Shown: one piece after another, positions 31,514-39,425 of the stretch
Numbering within the stretch: the stretch's first letter is position 1
Layout: every line of letters starts with the position of its first letter
Source: a virus
Virus record (IMG/VR): IMGVR_UViG_3300037189_006220
Location: 1-64,000 of that record
Direction: 5' to 3' (one strand)
DNA length: 64,000 nt
Position numbers and translations under genes: made by a program
The notes under the pieces: model-generated
The model's database searches: none
Seen by the model: the letters and a program-made list of their open reading frames with translations, nothing else
What the model was told of the DNA's origin: nothing

Positions 31514-31801
31514 TTACCAATCTCCGTGAGCCTCGCGAGCCTCTTGGATTGTGTCGTAAGGCGAGTCATCGTATTCGATTGTGCCTTCGTATGAGCCTTC
31601 GGTGTTACAAGTCGGGCAAATGAATGTTCCCCACTCGTCGGAGCCGTAGGACTCCATATCGACCATAAAGTCTTTCTGGACATCGTAGTCAGCGCAATCC
31701 TCGTTACCGCAGTATGAGGCGCGTTCCTCGGTGTATTCGCGGTCAGCCCCGGCAATCGCGTATTCGCGCCCGGTAACTCCGTCTGGATAGTTTCCACTCA
31801 T
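31514..31801 (-). CDS. Zinc-binding acidic protein
   Basis: 95 aa. A CGNEDC-type pair and a later CPTC pair suggest a zinc ribbon; the rest is acidic (DFMVDMESYGSDEW). Start at 31801 (AAAGGAAAACAG before ATG). A 15-codon upstream frame overlaps its start as ATGA. A long leader of about 175 nt from TTGCGG-N17-TAAGGT (32010-31982). Confidence 0.75.
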   Translation of the reverse strand: MSGNYPDGVTGREYAIAGADREYTEERASYCGNEDCADYDVQKDFMVDMESYGSDEWGTFICPTCNTEGSYEGTIEYDDSPYDTIQEAREAHGDW

Positions 31802-32056
31802 CTGTTTTCCTTTGTTTGTCGTTGTGTTTTTCCTGCCCGCCACATCCTACTTTCAGTCCGACTCTGTACACAAGTCGTTCGGGAGTGGCGGTGTTTTGCT
31901 AGTTTACATCTTGTTCCTTTCCGCCCTTGTTGTCTGGCTGTTTGAGGTGGCGGTGGCTTTCTGCCTTTGCCTTATACTCCTACCTTAGCAGCTATCACTG
32001 ACATCCGCAAGTTCAACTCGCAAATCTCCCGCGTAGCAAGTTTTCCGTGTAATCGT
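31802..32056 (-). promoter_or_regulatory. Promoter and long leader of the 31514 gene
   Basis: Leftward TTGCGG (32010-32005), 17 bp, TAAGGT (31987-31982), then about 175 nt of leader with a possible 15-aa ORF (MWRAGKTQ...). A copy of the 13-bp motif lies at 32041-32053. Confidence 0.6.
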
Positions 32057-32059
32057 AGG

Positions 32060-32092
32060 AAAAAAGAAACCCCGCTTTCGCGGGGCATCTTT
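32060..32092 (-). terminator. Intrinsic terminator
   Basis: Read leftward: ATGCCCCGC-GAAA-GCGGGGTTTCTTTTTT. Confidence 0.85.
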
Positions 32093-32106
32093 CTTTCACA
32101 AGGGAG

Positions 32107-32439
32107 TTATGAAAGTGTCTTGACGAACCATTCGACCTGTTCGTCGGTAAGTCCGAGAGTCTCTCCTTCGTCGTCTGTTCCTCCGGTGAATACGACATTA
32201 CCGACAACGATATCAACCGCGCCAAACTTGGCTTGGAACACTGCCGTAGCGAAAGAGTTGGTGAGGTAGCCTTCCAACTTACCTTCCTCGTTGAGCCACA
32301 TCGTGAGGTCGTTCTTGAGGTCAATGGCTTGTACCCAGCCGTCAACGGCATCCTGAAGAACCTTGAGCGAACCTTCGGGAGCGTCAAGGTCAATAACCTC
32401 GAGGTCCTCCGAGAACGAAACCTTTACTGCTTTTCTCAT
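32107..32439 (-). CDS. DUF3846-like protein
   Basis: 110 aa from ATG 32439 (AAAGGAA upstream). The pattern KVLQDAVDGWVQAIDL, then MWLNEEGKLEGYLTNSFAT, then DIVVGNVVFTGG matches DUF3846, a small phage family of unknown function. Promoter TTGACA-N17-TATGCT with TTGTATCAACA near the start site. Confidence 0.82.
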   Translation of the reverse strand: MRKAVKVSFSEDLEVIDLDAPEGSLKVLQDAVDGWVQAIDLKNDLTMWLNEEGKLEGYLTNSFATAVFQAKFGAVDIVVGNVVFTGGTDDEGETLGLTDEQVEWFVKTLS

Positions 32440-32523
32440 TTCATTTCCTTTTGTCGTTTGTTTGTGTTGCTGTTGATACAAGCATAAGGGCAGACTCAAC
32501 ATTTGTCAAGTCTGCCCTGACGC

Positions 32524-32754
32524 TTACTGATTGGCGTGGAAGTAGTCCTGAACCTCCGCGCCACTCTCAAAGGCGTGAGCCTCGAAACCGGCGGAGGTGA
32601 GGTTGAGAACCGTGTGGCTCGTGATGAGGTCGCTAGGTGACGACCAGACATCGAAGACCTTGTTGATACCGACCAGCGGAGTTACCTCGTAGGTAAATCC
32701 GAGGTTGAAGTCACCGAGGTTCTTACGCTCCGTGTTTTCGATGATGATGAACAT
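32524..32754 (-). CDS. Hypothetical 76-aa protein
   Basis: MFIIIENTERKNLGDFNLGF... Start at 32754 with CAAGGGAGAACAA upstream, the array-type SD. Alpha/beta composition; ends EVQDYFHANQ. Promoter TTGCGG-N17-TATATT. No family. Confidence 0.75.
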   Translation of the reverse strand: MFIIIENTERKNLGDFNLGFTYEVTPLVGINKVFDVWSSPSDLITSHTVLNLTSAGFEAHAFESGAEVQDYFHANQ

Positions 32755-32858
32755 TTGTTCTCCCTTGTTGGTTTTGCTTACATACTCAATATAGCAGCTG
32801 GCTCTGACATCCGCAAATCGAAGTTGTGTTCTGGCGTGTCGCCCGAGGGCAAGGAGGC

Positions 32859-33239
32859 TTACGCCTCCTCGTCCTCCTCGTCCTCGTACTCGTCGTCGTA
32901 GCAAGAACATTCGGACTCGTACTGCCCGCAGTCCTCGCACTCGTCCTCGTCGGACTCACCTTGTGCGATGAGGCTCATAAAGCCGTCGTTCGCGTCTCCG
33001 TCAATGGTACGAACCGCGCTCACGAAACGGAGCGCACAAGAGTCGTCAAACCATTTCTTGACCGTGGTGAGCATCTCATCGGCGGACATCTCGTCCGCGC
33101 TAATCAGAGCCTCGTAGCCGTACTGTTTCATCAAGTCCATTTGGTGGTCATCCATAAGGACATAAATCTTGTGGCAGGTATCGAACGCGATGCCTCGCGC
33201 GTCGTGGATTGCGTCCTCAACTTTGTCAAAAGTAATCAT
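32859..33239 (-). CDS. Hypothetical protein with Cys-rich acidic tail
   Basis: 126 aa from ATG 33239 (AAGGGAACC upstream). The N-terminal 90 residues are alpha/beta; the tail CEDCGQYESECSCYDDEYEDEEDEEA has four Cys and a run of acids, possibly metal-binding. Promoter TTGACA-N16-TATTAT. No family. Confidence 0.75.
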   Translation of the reverse strand: MITFDKVEDAIHDARGIAFDTCHKIYVLMDDHQMDLMKQYGYEALISADEMSADEMLTTVKKWFDDSCALRFVSAVRTIDGDANDGFMSLIAQGESDEDECEDCGQYESECSCYDDEYEDEEDEEA

Positions 33240-33366
33240 CTTGGTTCCCTTTCGTCGTTTCGTAGCATTTGCTACATAACCCATAATACTCACATTCAGA
33301 CTCGTGTCAAGTCCATTTGGCAAATATTTTTTATTGGGTCATCTTCCGTGTAGTTACGGGCAAAAA

Positions 33367-33531
33367 CTAACCCGCGAACCGAAGTTCACGGGCTAGGTTT
33401 GCCGAGCGGGTTCTTGCCCGCTTGTCACGCTTGTCAGCGTGAGTCCCCGCAGCGCTTGACATACGCTTTCCGCGCATTGCCTCCGCGAGCGCGGGATTGG
33501 CTATCCCACGGTGTTTCTTGGCTTTTGCCAT
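33367..33531 (-). CDS. Small basic protein common in actinophages
   Basis: 54 aa (MAKAKKHRGIANPALAEAMRGKRMSSAAGTH...), strongly basic, ending RTRSANLARELRFAG. The AxPALAEAMRGxRxSSAAGTH pattern is one I recognise from many actinophages; function unknown, probably nucleic-acid binding. SD GAAGGGAGTCG. Promoter TTGTAT-N16-TATATT. Confidence 0.78.
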   Translation of the reverse strand: MAKAKKHRGIANPALAEAMRGKRMSSAAGTHADKRDKRARTRSANLARELRFAG

Positions 33532-33642
33532 TTTCGACTCCCTTCGTCGTTATCTAAATATAACACACTTTCAGTTAGATACAAAACTCAGAAGTTCCGC
33601 TATTTTCCTAGGTAGTACTTTTTCCGTGTAACCGTGACAAAA

Positions 33643-33665
33643 CAAAAACCCGCCGAAGCGGGTGA
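33643..33665 (-). terminator. Intrinsic terminator
   Basis: Read leftward: CACCCGC-TTCG-GCGGGTTTTTGTTTT. Confidence 0.82.
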
Positions 33666-33668
33666 TTG

Positions 33669-33854
33669 TTACGCAACTGACTTTGTAAACCGAGAAAGTT
33701 TGTAAACATTCACGATATTCTCCACCGAGTCAAAACCGTAGGGCATTTCGATTTCGCTTTCGTATCGACCTTCTTGCGCCTCGGCAATGGCAAGTGCGAT
33801 GTATGGATGTAAGTCCTCGGGATAAAGTTCCCTTCAGGTAGTTTCGTTCGTCAT
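33669..33854 (-). pseudogene. 61-codon gene with in-frame TGA at codon 7
   Basis: ATG 33854 has a good promoter (TTGACA-N17-TAAACT) and AAAGGAAC upstream. The frame reads MTNETT, TGA (33836-33834), then RELYPEDLHPYIALAIAEA...SRFTKSVA and a proper TAA followed by a terminator. A single TGG-to-TGA change would explain it (MTNETTWRELYPED). TGA is used as a normal stop elsewhere (for example 56275-56277), so recoding is unlikely. No alternative start restores the protein. Confidence 0.7.
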
Positions 33855-33912
33855 TTGTTAGTTCCTTTGTTCAGTCGGATTGTTCCGATAGGGAGAGTTT
33901 ATCAGCCGGTGG

Positions 33913-34224
33913 CTAGTTTGTCAAGTCAAGTACGGGTGACTCCCAATGCCACACGATTTTGCTTGTGTTGCTATCAAGGACTCGGACTGCCGGAAGTGCC
34001 TTGCCCAACTCTTGTGCCTCGCTTGCGTGAGACAAGACATTACAAGCATAGTCACGCGCTCGCTCAATAGCCTCGTCCAAGTCCGTGTGAACAAAGCCGT
34101 GGCTTGGCTCTGATATCCGGTAGCCGTCCCATACGCCTTGTACGCGATAGACCGTAACCATTACCTCGTCCTCGCGAGCGTACTCGCTCCCGTCTTCGTT
34201 GTTTCGTCTGTTCGTCTTTCCCAT
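33913..34224 (-). CDS. Hypothetical protein
   Basis: 103 aa. A hydrophilic, basic N-terminus then VMVTVYRVQGVWDGYRISEP and a helix DLDEAIERARDYACNVL. Starts 4 bases after the upstream Cys-rich gene, same operon. No family. Confidence 0.76.
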   Translation of the reverse strand: MGKTNRRNNEDGSEYAREDEVMVTVYRVQGVWDGYRISEPSHGFVHTDLDEAIERARDYACNVLSHASEAQELGKALPAVRVLDSNTSKIVWHWESPVLDLTN

Positions 34225-34228
34225 TTTC

Positions 34229-34387
34229 CTAGTCCTGTTCCTTGTTACAAAACTCGCAATAAGTTTCGCCTTTGTCTTCGATAAACTTGTGTTCGCCCGT
34301 CTGATAACACTCGTGGCGACATTCTCCGTGGCAGTCAGACTCTCCGCAACTTTCGCAGATTCCGGTTGCTCCCCAACTGTTTACCAT
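34229..34387 (-). CDS. Cys/His-rich zinc protein
   Basis: 52 aa with seven Cys and four His (ICESCGESDCHGECRHECYQTGEHKF ... TYCEFCN), enough for two zinc sites. SD AAGGGAGCAAG. The promoter has TAGACT with the palindrome CTTGATATCAAG over the start site. Confidence 0.72.
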   Translation of the reverse strand: MVNSWGATGICESCGESDCHGECRHECYQTGEHKFIEDKGETYCEFCNKEQD

Positions 34388-34471
34388 TCTTGCTCCCTTG
34401 TTTGTTTCGGTGTGTTGCTTGATATCAAGAGTCTATACCATACCTCTGACAACTTACAAATCGACGCGCCG

Positions 34472-34502
34472 GAAGAAAGAATACCCGCCTTTCGGCGGGT
34501 AT
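34472..34502 (-). terminator. Intrinsic terminator
   Basis: Read leftward: GATACCCGCC-GAAA-GGCGGGTATTCTTTC. Confidence 0.82.
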
Positions 34503-34511
34503 CCTCACTTG

Positions 34512-34916
34512 CTAGTAGTCCTCGTCTTCGCCTTCCGGCACCGGCACGATTCGGAAGAACGCGCCCAACTCATCGTGGCTCGAACGGGAGCAAGTCAACT
34601 CTGTTCCGTCAAGCGTGAATCGGAGTGTGTAGTCGCTGTTGATTGAGAGTCCGTCGAGAATCTTGTCTGCCGTAATGTTCAGGAATCCTGAAACTCCGCG
34701 CCAGCCCATTCCGTATCCTTCGATTCGGACTCGGGTGTACTCGTCCCAACCATTTGCGTCAAGCCACGGAGCGAGAACGCAGTAGCGGAAGTTTTCTTTC
34801 TCGTCTTCCCAACAACCGTAGCAATAGTCGCTGGCAACGGATTCGCCCGTCTCTTCGTCGTAATACTCGCAAACGCACTGAGTCGTTAGCTCAAACTGAG
34901 TTTTCGTCGTTTCCAT
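34512..34916 (-). CDS. Hypothetical acidic protein with Cys motifs
   Basis: 134 aa. N-terminal Cys residues (QCVCEYYDEE; DYCYGCWEDEKENF) may bind a metal; the rest is beta-rich with an acidic tail. SD AAGGGAAAGACAA. No family. Confidence 0.76.
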   Translation of the reverse strand: METTKTQFELTTQCVCEYYDEETGESVASDYCYGCWEDEKENFRYCVLAPWLDANGWDEYTRVRIEGYGMGWRGVSGFLNITADKILDGLSINSDYTLRFTLDGTELTCSRSSHDELGAFFRIVPVPEGEDEDY

Positions 34917-35029
34917 TTGTCTTTCCCTTGTTCGTTGTTTCTTGTTCGGAATTGCTTATACGGAGAGTCTATACCCTACCTCTGACAATGAGCAAGTGGA
35001 CGCGCCGAAACGCGTCCACTCGCTATGTC

Positions 35030-35332
35030 CTAGACCGTATCTAGGAAGGTGTATTCGGTGCGTCGGAGCGTGAGGTTGTAAACCTCGGGAGCAATTTCCA
35101 GCATCACCTTGCGGTCGAACGAAGTGTTCACTCCGTCCTTGACGACGATAACGTCAAAGCCATTTGCCGTACCAACGAGAGCCGAACCAAGTGCCTCACG
35201 AAGAATCTTCTCCGCTTGCTTCTTGCTTGCTTTGGCAGCCGCTTCGGCTTCCTTAGCGATTCGGAATTGTGCGAGTGCCTGAATAGCAACCGCGTCCAAC
35301 TCGACCTTAGCCGAGACTTCCTGAGTAGACAT
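35030..35332 (-). CDS. Coiled-coil protein related to the 20209-20526 product
   Basis: 100 aa from ATG 35332 (AAAGGGACAC upstream). Ala/Lys/Glu coiled coil (AQFRIAKEAEAAAKASKKQAEKIL), then DVIVVKDGVNTSFDRKVMLEIAPEVYNLTLRRTEYTFL. Same layout as the 105-aa protein in the rightward array. The two map to oppositely transcribed units, so they were duplicated or acquired separately. Confidence 0.78.
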   Translation of the reverse strand: MSTQEVSAKVELDAVAIQALAQFRIAKEAEAAAKASKKQAEKILREALGSALVGTANGFDVIVVKDGVNTSFDRKVMLEIAPEVYNLTLRRTEYTFLDTV

Positions 35333-35490
35333 TGTGTCCCTTTCGACCTGCCAAACTTTGGCATTGAGATAAAGATACCGCATATGACTGACACTCGCAA
35401 ATCGACGTGAATCCCGGGCGTGTCGCGCCGTGGCGGAGATTACACGGAAAACCCGTACCTAAAAGAAAAACTCCCCGAAGGGAGTTTCCT

Positions 35491-35589
35491 TTAGTGAGTT
35501 GCGAATACGATACTCGCAACAACCGTGAGTCCAATGTCAAGGACTAGTAACGCTGTTGCTATCCTGAACAACTTTTGTTCCCGAGTCAC
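35491..35589 (-). CDS. 32-aa membrane peptide
   Basis: VTREQKLFRIATALLVLDIGLTVVASIVFATH. GTG start overlaps the upstream stop (TAGTG); AAAGG lies 9 bases upstream. One transmembrane helix with a basic front. A terminator follows. Small but with intact coupling signals. Confidence 0.55.
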   Translation of the reverse strand: MTREQKLFRIATALLVLDIGLTVVASIVFATH

Positions 35590-35981
35590 TATTCGACCTT
35601 TCCGTCATTACCGTATATGTTCTGGAAGTCTACCGCAATAGAGATAGCGTCGTCAAGCGTGTCGTAGACATTTGAGATTTCGTCTCCGTTTTCGTCGTCG
35701 GTGGAGTCCCAAACCTCAAACCAAGAGTTGTTTATCCACTCAAAGATACCGTCGTAGGTATTTCCCTTGTCTGACCAAGTTTGTAGTTCCTCGTCGGTCT
35801 TGATTCCGAAGTCCATAAGTTGGTCGGTGTAGCGGATAATGTGGCGCGTTCCTTTGTCGTCAATAGCGTTGATACGCATTTCGCCATTACGAACGACATA
35901 GAACCGAGGATTCGCCTCGTCTCGCCAAACCATTTGTGGCGTGTTGTGGTCGGTGTAAAAAGCCGAGTCCTGATTTGTCAT
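35589..35981 (-). CDS. Hypothetical acidic protein
   Basis: 130 aa, alpha/beta, Trp-rich acidic second half (WSDKGNTYDGIFEWINNSWFEVWDS) ending in a helix DDAISIAVDFQNIY. Its ATG overlaps the upstream stop by one base (TAATG). No family. Confidence 0.76.
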   Translation of the reverse strand: MTNQDSAFYTDHNTPQMVWRDEANPRFYVVRNGEMRINAIDDKGTRHIIRYTDQLMDFGIKTDEELQTWSDKGNTYDGIFEWINNSWFEVWDSTDDENGDEISNVYDTLDDAISIAVDFQNIYGNDGKVE

Positions 35982-36184
35982 TACTCCACCTCCTTGACAA
36001 TGCGAAACTCCAAGCCCTCGCCCGTGAACGCATCACGGTACTCGGACTCCTTGGAGAAGTAGAAGAAGATATTGGTATCGTCCTCATCAAGTGAGTTCCA
36101 CGCCTCGTCGATTGAGACGGTGGTCAACAGGTGTTCGCCAATGTTGTCCTTCCACTCAATGAGGACTTTCTTTTCGTAAGCCAT
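35981..36184 (-). CDS. Hypothetical 67-aa protein
   Basis: Starts at ATG 36184 (AAGGGAAAGAA upstream): MAYEKKVLIEWKDNIGEHLL..., acidic, ends EFRIVKEVE. First of a three-gene overlapping set with the next two. No family. Confidence 0.74.
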   Translation of the reverse strand: MAYEKKVLIEWKDNIGEHLLTTVSIDEAWNSLDEDDTNIFFYFSKESEYRDAFTGEGLEFRIVKEVE

Positions 36185-36280
36185 TTCTTTCCCTTCGTCA
36201 TTTGCGGGCAACTGCCCTACTAAGAACCTTACCAAAATATGCGAGACTCCGCAAGTCAATGTTTTCCGTGTAGCCACGCC

Positions 36281-36312
36281 AAAGAAAAACTCCCGATTTC
36301 TCGGGAGCCTTT
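36281..36312 (-). terminator. Intrinsic terminator
   Basis: Read leftward: GGCTCCCGA-GAAA-TCGGGAGTTTTTCTTT. Confidence 0.85.
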
Positions 36313-36318
36313 CGGTGG

Positions 36319-36642
36319 TTAGAAAGCGTAAGCCGGTTTCCAAAGTGCCACGCTGACCTCTTGCCACGCCTCTGCGTCGTGACCGCCGATGTTCCACTCA
36401 ATGCGTTCTTCCGTTTCTGGCTTGCCGAGTTCGTAGCGTTTCCAATCGTAGATTGTGGCAACGACTCCGCTGTCAAAGCGGATTACCCATTCCGTGGTGA
36501 CTTTCTCGTTTACGTCTCCGTCGTCCCAAGTCGGTGCGCCAAACACTGCCTCAATCTCGGCGCGAGTCGCTTTGACATATCCGCGGAGGCTCGTGCCATT
36601 GGAAGCATCAAGTGCCTCGTGTGCCGTGAGTGCCTTTGTCAT
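36319..36642 (-). CDS. Hypothetical protein
   Basis: 107 aa from ATG 36642 (AAAGGCAC upstream). GYVKATRAEIEAVFGAPTWDDGDVNEKVTTEWVIRF and a following GVVATIYDWK are typical of a phage family of unknown function whose N-terminal helix precedes a beta sheet. Ends WQEVSVALWKPAYAF. Confidence 0.78.
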   Translation of the reverse strand: MTKALTAHEALDASNGTSLRGYVKATRAEIEAVFGAPTWDDGDVNEKVTTEWVIRFDSGVVATIYDWKRYELGKPETEERIEWNIGGHDAEAWQEVSVALWKPAYAF

Positions 36643-36713
36643 TTTGTGCCTTTCGTCATTTATGGGATTAGCCCCATACCCTAAGCGTATCAGAGTATGG
36701 GGCAATCCGCAAG

Positions 36714-37100
36714 TTACTTTTCTGCCGAGATGCTTCGGGCAGTTTCAGGTCGGTTCCAATCAGACTCCGACTCCAGAGTTGCCCAATCGTCTTCAGTCCA
36801 CTCGCTCGTGTCTACAAGCGCGAGTGACGAAGCATCTCCGTAGTTACCATCTTCGGCAAAGTAGGTGAGCGAGTTAGGAAGAACATTCCCATTATGGAAG
36901 CCAAGCGTATTGCTCAACTTTGCGTGGATATCCCAATCAAACTCATCACCATTTTCCATTACCTCATCGGGTCGAACCCAAGTCTGCGTCTCGGGGTCGA
37001 ACCAAGAGTTCGTGCCTTTCCACGCCATAAGAGTTTCGTCGTCGATGAAGAACCGATTGGTGTTCGTGTCGTAGTGGACTACGAAATGGATTTGCGCCAT
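36714..37100 (-). CDS. Hypothetical acidic protein
   Basis: 128 aa. Opens MAQIHFVVHYDTNTNRFFIDDETL and contains WVRPDEVMENGDEFDWDIHAKL; Trp/Asp/Glu-rich. SD AAAGGAA. No family. Confidence 0.76.
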   Translation of the reverse strand: MAQIHFVVHYDTNTNRFFIDDETLMAWKGTNSWFDPETQTWVRPDEVMENGDEFDWDIHAKLSNTLGFHNGNVLPNSLTYFAEDGNYGDASSLALVDTSEWTEDDWATLESESDWNRPETARSISAEK

Positions 37101-37215
37101 TTCATTTCCTTTCGTCGTTTGCTAGGCAACTTGCCTACATTCATTATTACAGGTATTGACCGCGAGCGCAAGTCCAAGTTCCTAAGCCGGAAGTTACACG
37201 GAAAAAACCTACAGA

Positions 37216-37252
37216 TAAAAAAAAAGAAAGCCCCGCATTTCTGCGGGGCAAT
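37216..37252 (-). terminator. Intrinsic terminator
   Basis: Read leftward: GCCCCGC-AGAAAT-GCGGGGC then TTTCTTTTTTTTT. Confidence 0.88.
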
Positions 37253-37255
37253 CTT

Positions 37256-37771
37256 TTAGTGGACTCGTTCCTCACAAGTCTCTAGAAACTCGCTATCCGA
37301 CGGCAGGTTATTCAGGTCAAACTGCGCGATAACTTTTCCGTCAGTCCAGACTTGGAGGTTGTCGAAGTCCAGCCGTACCGTGTACGCCCACTCGCAATCC
37401 GGCTCGGTGATGAAGTCACGGTTGTCCACAAGCGGAAGTTCCGTGAATGGACTCGTAGCAATCACCTCAAGGATTTTTCCTCCGGTGTCTCGGGAGAGTT
37501 CGGGGTAAGCGCGACTAAATCGCACCGACTCATCCATTGACATCATTCCGTCGCCTCGCTCTGAAAACTTGGCGTGGACTGCGTTCGCCTCATTCTCGGT
37601 AATCCAGCGTACTTGCGGAAGTCGCTCACGAAGTGTAGCGAGGTTGTCCGAGTTGCGGAGGAAGTTCAGAATGGTGATGCCCTGCCCCGAGGGGTAGCCA
37701 TCCCATTGACCGTACTGCGCGACGCGAACCTCGCCTTTATCAATGACCTGTACCAAGTGTCGTGTTCCCAT
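37256..37771 (-). CDS. Conserved phage protein (MGTRHL family)
   Basis: 171 aa from ATG 37771 (AAAGGACAAT upstream). The start MGTRHLVQVIDKGEVRVAQYGQWDGYP and SGQGITILNFL are characteristic of a widespread small phage/plasmid family of unknown function that I recognise by this motif. C-terminus holds CEWAYTVRLD and a final Cys-Glu-Glu. The leader has TTATCAAGCAAC near the start site. Confidence 0.82.
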   Translation of the reverse strand: MGTRHLVQVIDKGEVRVAQYGQWDGYPSGQGITILNFLRNSDNLATLRERLPQVRWITENEANAVHAKFSERGDGMMSMDESVRFSRAYPELSRDTGGKILEVIATSPFTELPLVDNRDFITEPDCEWAYTVRLDFDNLQVWTDGKVIAQFDLNNLPSDSEFLETCEERVH

Positions 37772-37870
37772 TATTGTCCTTTGTCGTTTGTCAAGCCGTG
37801 TTGCTTGATAACTAATCTTCTCATACATTTGTCAAAAACGCAAATCAAGTTTTTCCGTGTAACCGTCAAA

Positions 37871-37900
37871 AACGAAAAACCCCTACCGAAGTAGGGGAGT
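37871..37900 (-). terminator. Intrinsic terminator
   Basis: Read leftward: CTCCCCTAC-TTCG-GTAGGGGTTTTTCG. Confidence 0.85.
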
Positions 37901-37912
37901 TCCGTTGGGGGT

Positions 37913-38149
37913 CTATCGGGCTGGCTCGTAGATTAGCGAACCTGCTCCGTTGCCTTCTGCGTCGCTTGACGGTATCACGAACGAACCGTCAGAGAAGAAG
38001 ATAACGAAAGCAACCGTTCCGCCGTCAAACCAGAAAAGGTTTTCGAGTTCGTCAGCCATAAGCGGTCTTACGGCTACAACGGTCTTTCCTACGAGTGAGC
38101 CGTACTCTGCCTTGATGAGGTCGAAGTGCGGGATTGTCGGTGTCGTCAT
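37913..38149 (-). CDS. Hypothetical 78-aa protein
   Basis: MTTPTIPHFDLIKAEYGSLVGKTVVAVRPL... with FFSDGSFVIPSSDAEGNG. A small beta-rich phage protein with SD AAAGGAC. Family recurring in phages but unnamed to me. Confidence 0.76.
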   Translation of the reverse strand: MTTPTIPHFDLIKAEYGSLVGKTVVAVRPLMADELENLFWFDGGTVAFVIFFSDGSFVIPSSDAEGNGAGSLIYEPAR

Positions 38150-38218
38150 TGTTGTCCTTTGTTAGGTGGGCTTGCCCCACGCCCCTATGTTACCAGAGCG
38201 TGGAGCAAACCGCAAGTC

Positions 38219-38605
38219 CTAGACTGTTGCGAGGGACTCGGAGGGAACCGAGACGCGAGTGAAGTCACTCGTACCCCAGTACATATCGTGCCCGATAGTC
38301 CTCGCCTCAATCTCGACGGTAGTGCCCGAGCGGTCGGTGTTCTCCCAGTCGCGGATACGCAGGTCGCCCACGATAACTACGCGGTCGCCCTTCTTGATTG
38401 ACTCCGCCGAGTTGCTGGCAAGGTTGCGGAACGCCGAAACGGTGTACCAGTTGGTGTCAACCGCTACGCTCTCGCCACGGTCATTGGTCTTGTATTGACT
38501 TGACGCGAGTCGGAACGAAGTGATTGCCAGACCCTCGGAGGTTACGAGGTGGCGCGGAGTCGTAGCAACGAGTCCGGTTACGGTAATGGTGTCTCTCTGA
38601 AACAT
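38219..38605 (-). CDS. ssb: Single-stranded DNA-binding protein
   Basis: 128 aa from ATG 38605 (AAAGGACAAA upstream). OB-fold pattern: DTITVTGLVATTPRHLVTSEG, ITSFRLASSQYK, NWYTVSAFRNLASNSAESIKKGDRVVIVGDLRIRDWE, TVEIEARTIGHDMYWG. It protects ssDNA in replication and recombination. It lacks the long Gly/Gln linker and acidic DDDIPF-type tip of bacterial SSB; the short end reads TRVSVPSESLATV. Confidence 0.9.
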   Translation of the reverse strand: MFQRDTITVTGLVATTPRHLVTSEGLAITSFRLASSQYKTNDRGESVAVDTNWYTVSAFRNLASNSAESIKKGDRVVIVGDLRIRDWENTDRSGTTVEIEARTIGHDMYWGTSDFTRVSVPSESLATV

Positions 38606-38690
38606 TTTTTGTCCTTTGTGTCGTTTGTTTTTTGTTGAGCGGTTTGCCCTACACCCTAAGCATATCAGAGTGTAGGACAAAGCGCAAGTC

Positions 38691-39338
38691 CTACGCGGAA
38701 ACCGTTTCCCGAGGGCAGTCGGCAAAGAGGTAGTCCTCGTCGCCCCACATACAACCACGGCACTCTTGGTCAAGTGCCTCGTAGTCGGCGTGGCTTGCTG
38801 GAATGTCCCACTCCTTTACAAGAGTAGCAACTCCGTTTTCGATTTCGATAATGCCACCCCAGCCCTGCTCTTCCTCGAAACGGATTTCGACGGAGAGTTC
38901 AGGATGCTGTTCTGCGAGCGCGTTCCATACCGGCATAGGCGTAGACCACGCCGTGTTGATTTGATATGAGATTGAGCCATCGCCGTAGTCGGAGAAGTCT
39001 TCCACGCCAGCGTCCCACTTGGTATTCCAGTTGGAGTTGTTCCACTCGTACCAGTTCCACTCCGTATCACCGAGGCGTTTTCCATCCTTGTACCCCGAGG
39101 TTGAGAAGTAGAGTTCCCACTTGTCTTTTGGCGGAGCAATCAAGTTCCAGAATGAGAAGTCGCCCTCGTCAGAAGTCTCGGGAATGTACCACTCGCCTTC
39201 GACATTTTCGGGGTAGTTCTGTCCCTCGACCAGCGTGGTCTTCTGTTCGGGACGCGGTGCGGAAATCTTGGCGCGGAACGCCTCGACATCCTCGGGCTTG
39301 CCTCCGATGGAGACATAGTTGTAAACCCAGTTTGGCAT
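38691..39338 (-). CDS. Api92/YubB-like ferredoxin-fold protein
   Basis: 215 aa. Starts MPNWVYNYVSIGGKPEDVEAFRAKI, the hallmark N-terminus of the phage/plasmid Api92-like (DUF1281) family; the middle has SFWNLIAPP and NWNTKWDAGV, the second hallmark (W-G/N-T-K-W-D). A later C-x2-C (ECRGCMWG) is an added short tail. Molecular role unknown. Confidence 0.85.
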   Translation of the reverse strand: MPNWVYNYVSIGGKPEDVEAFRAKISAPRPEQKTTLVEGQNYPENVEGEWYIPETSDEGDFSFWNLIAPPKDKWELYFSTSGYKDGKRLGDTEWNWYEWNNSNWNTKWDAGVEDFSDYGDGSISYQINTAWSTPMPVWNALAEQHPELSVEIRFEEEQGWGGIIEIENGVATLVKEWDIPASHADYEALDQECRGCMWGDEDYLFADCPRETVSA

Positions 39339-39425
39339 TTCTTGTCCTTGTCGTTTGTCGTTTTATTGGAGGCGGTGTGCCTCTTAGATAACCTTACCAG
39401 TTATTGAGGCACACCGCAAGTTCTG

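Noticed and set aside
33834-33836. TGA recoded as Trp throughout the phage
   Set aside because: Other genes end properly at TGA with a coupled next start, for example at 56275-56277 and 57753-57755.
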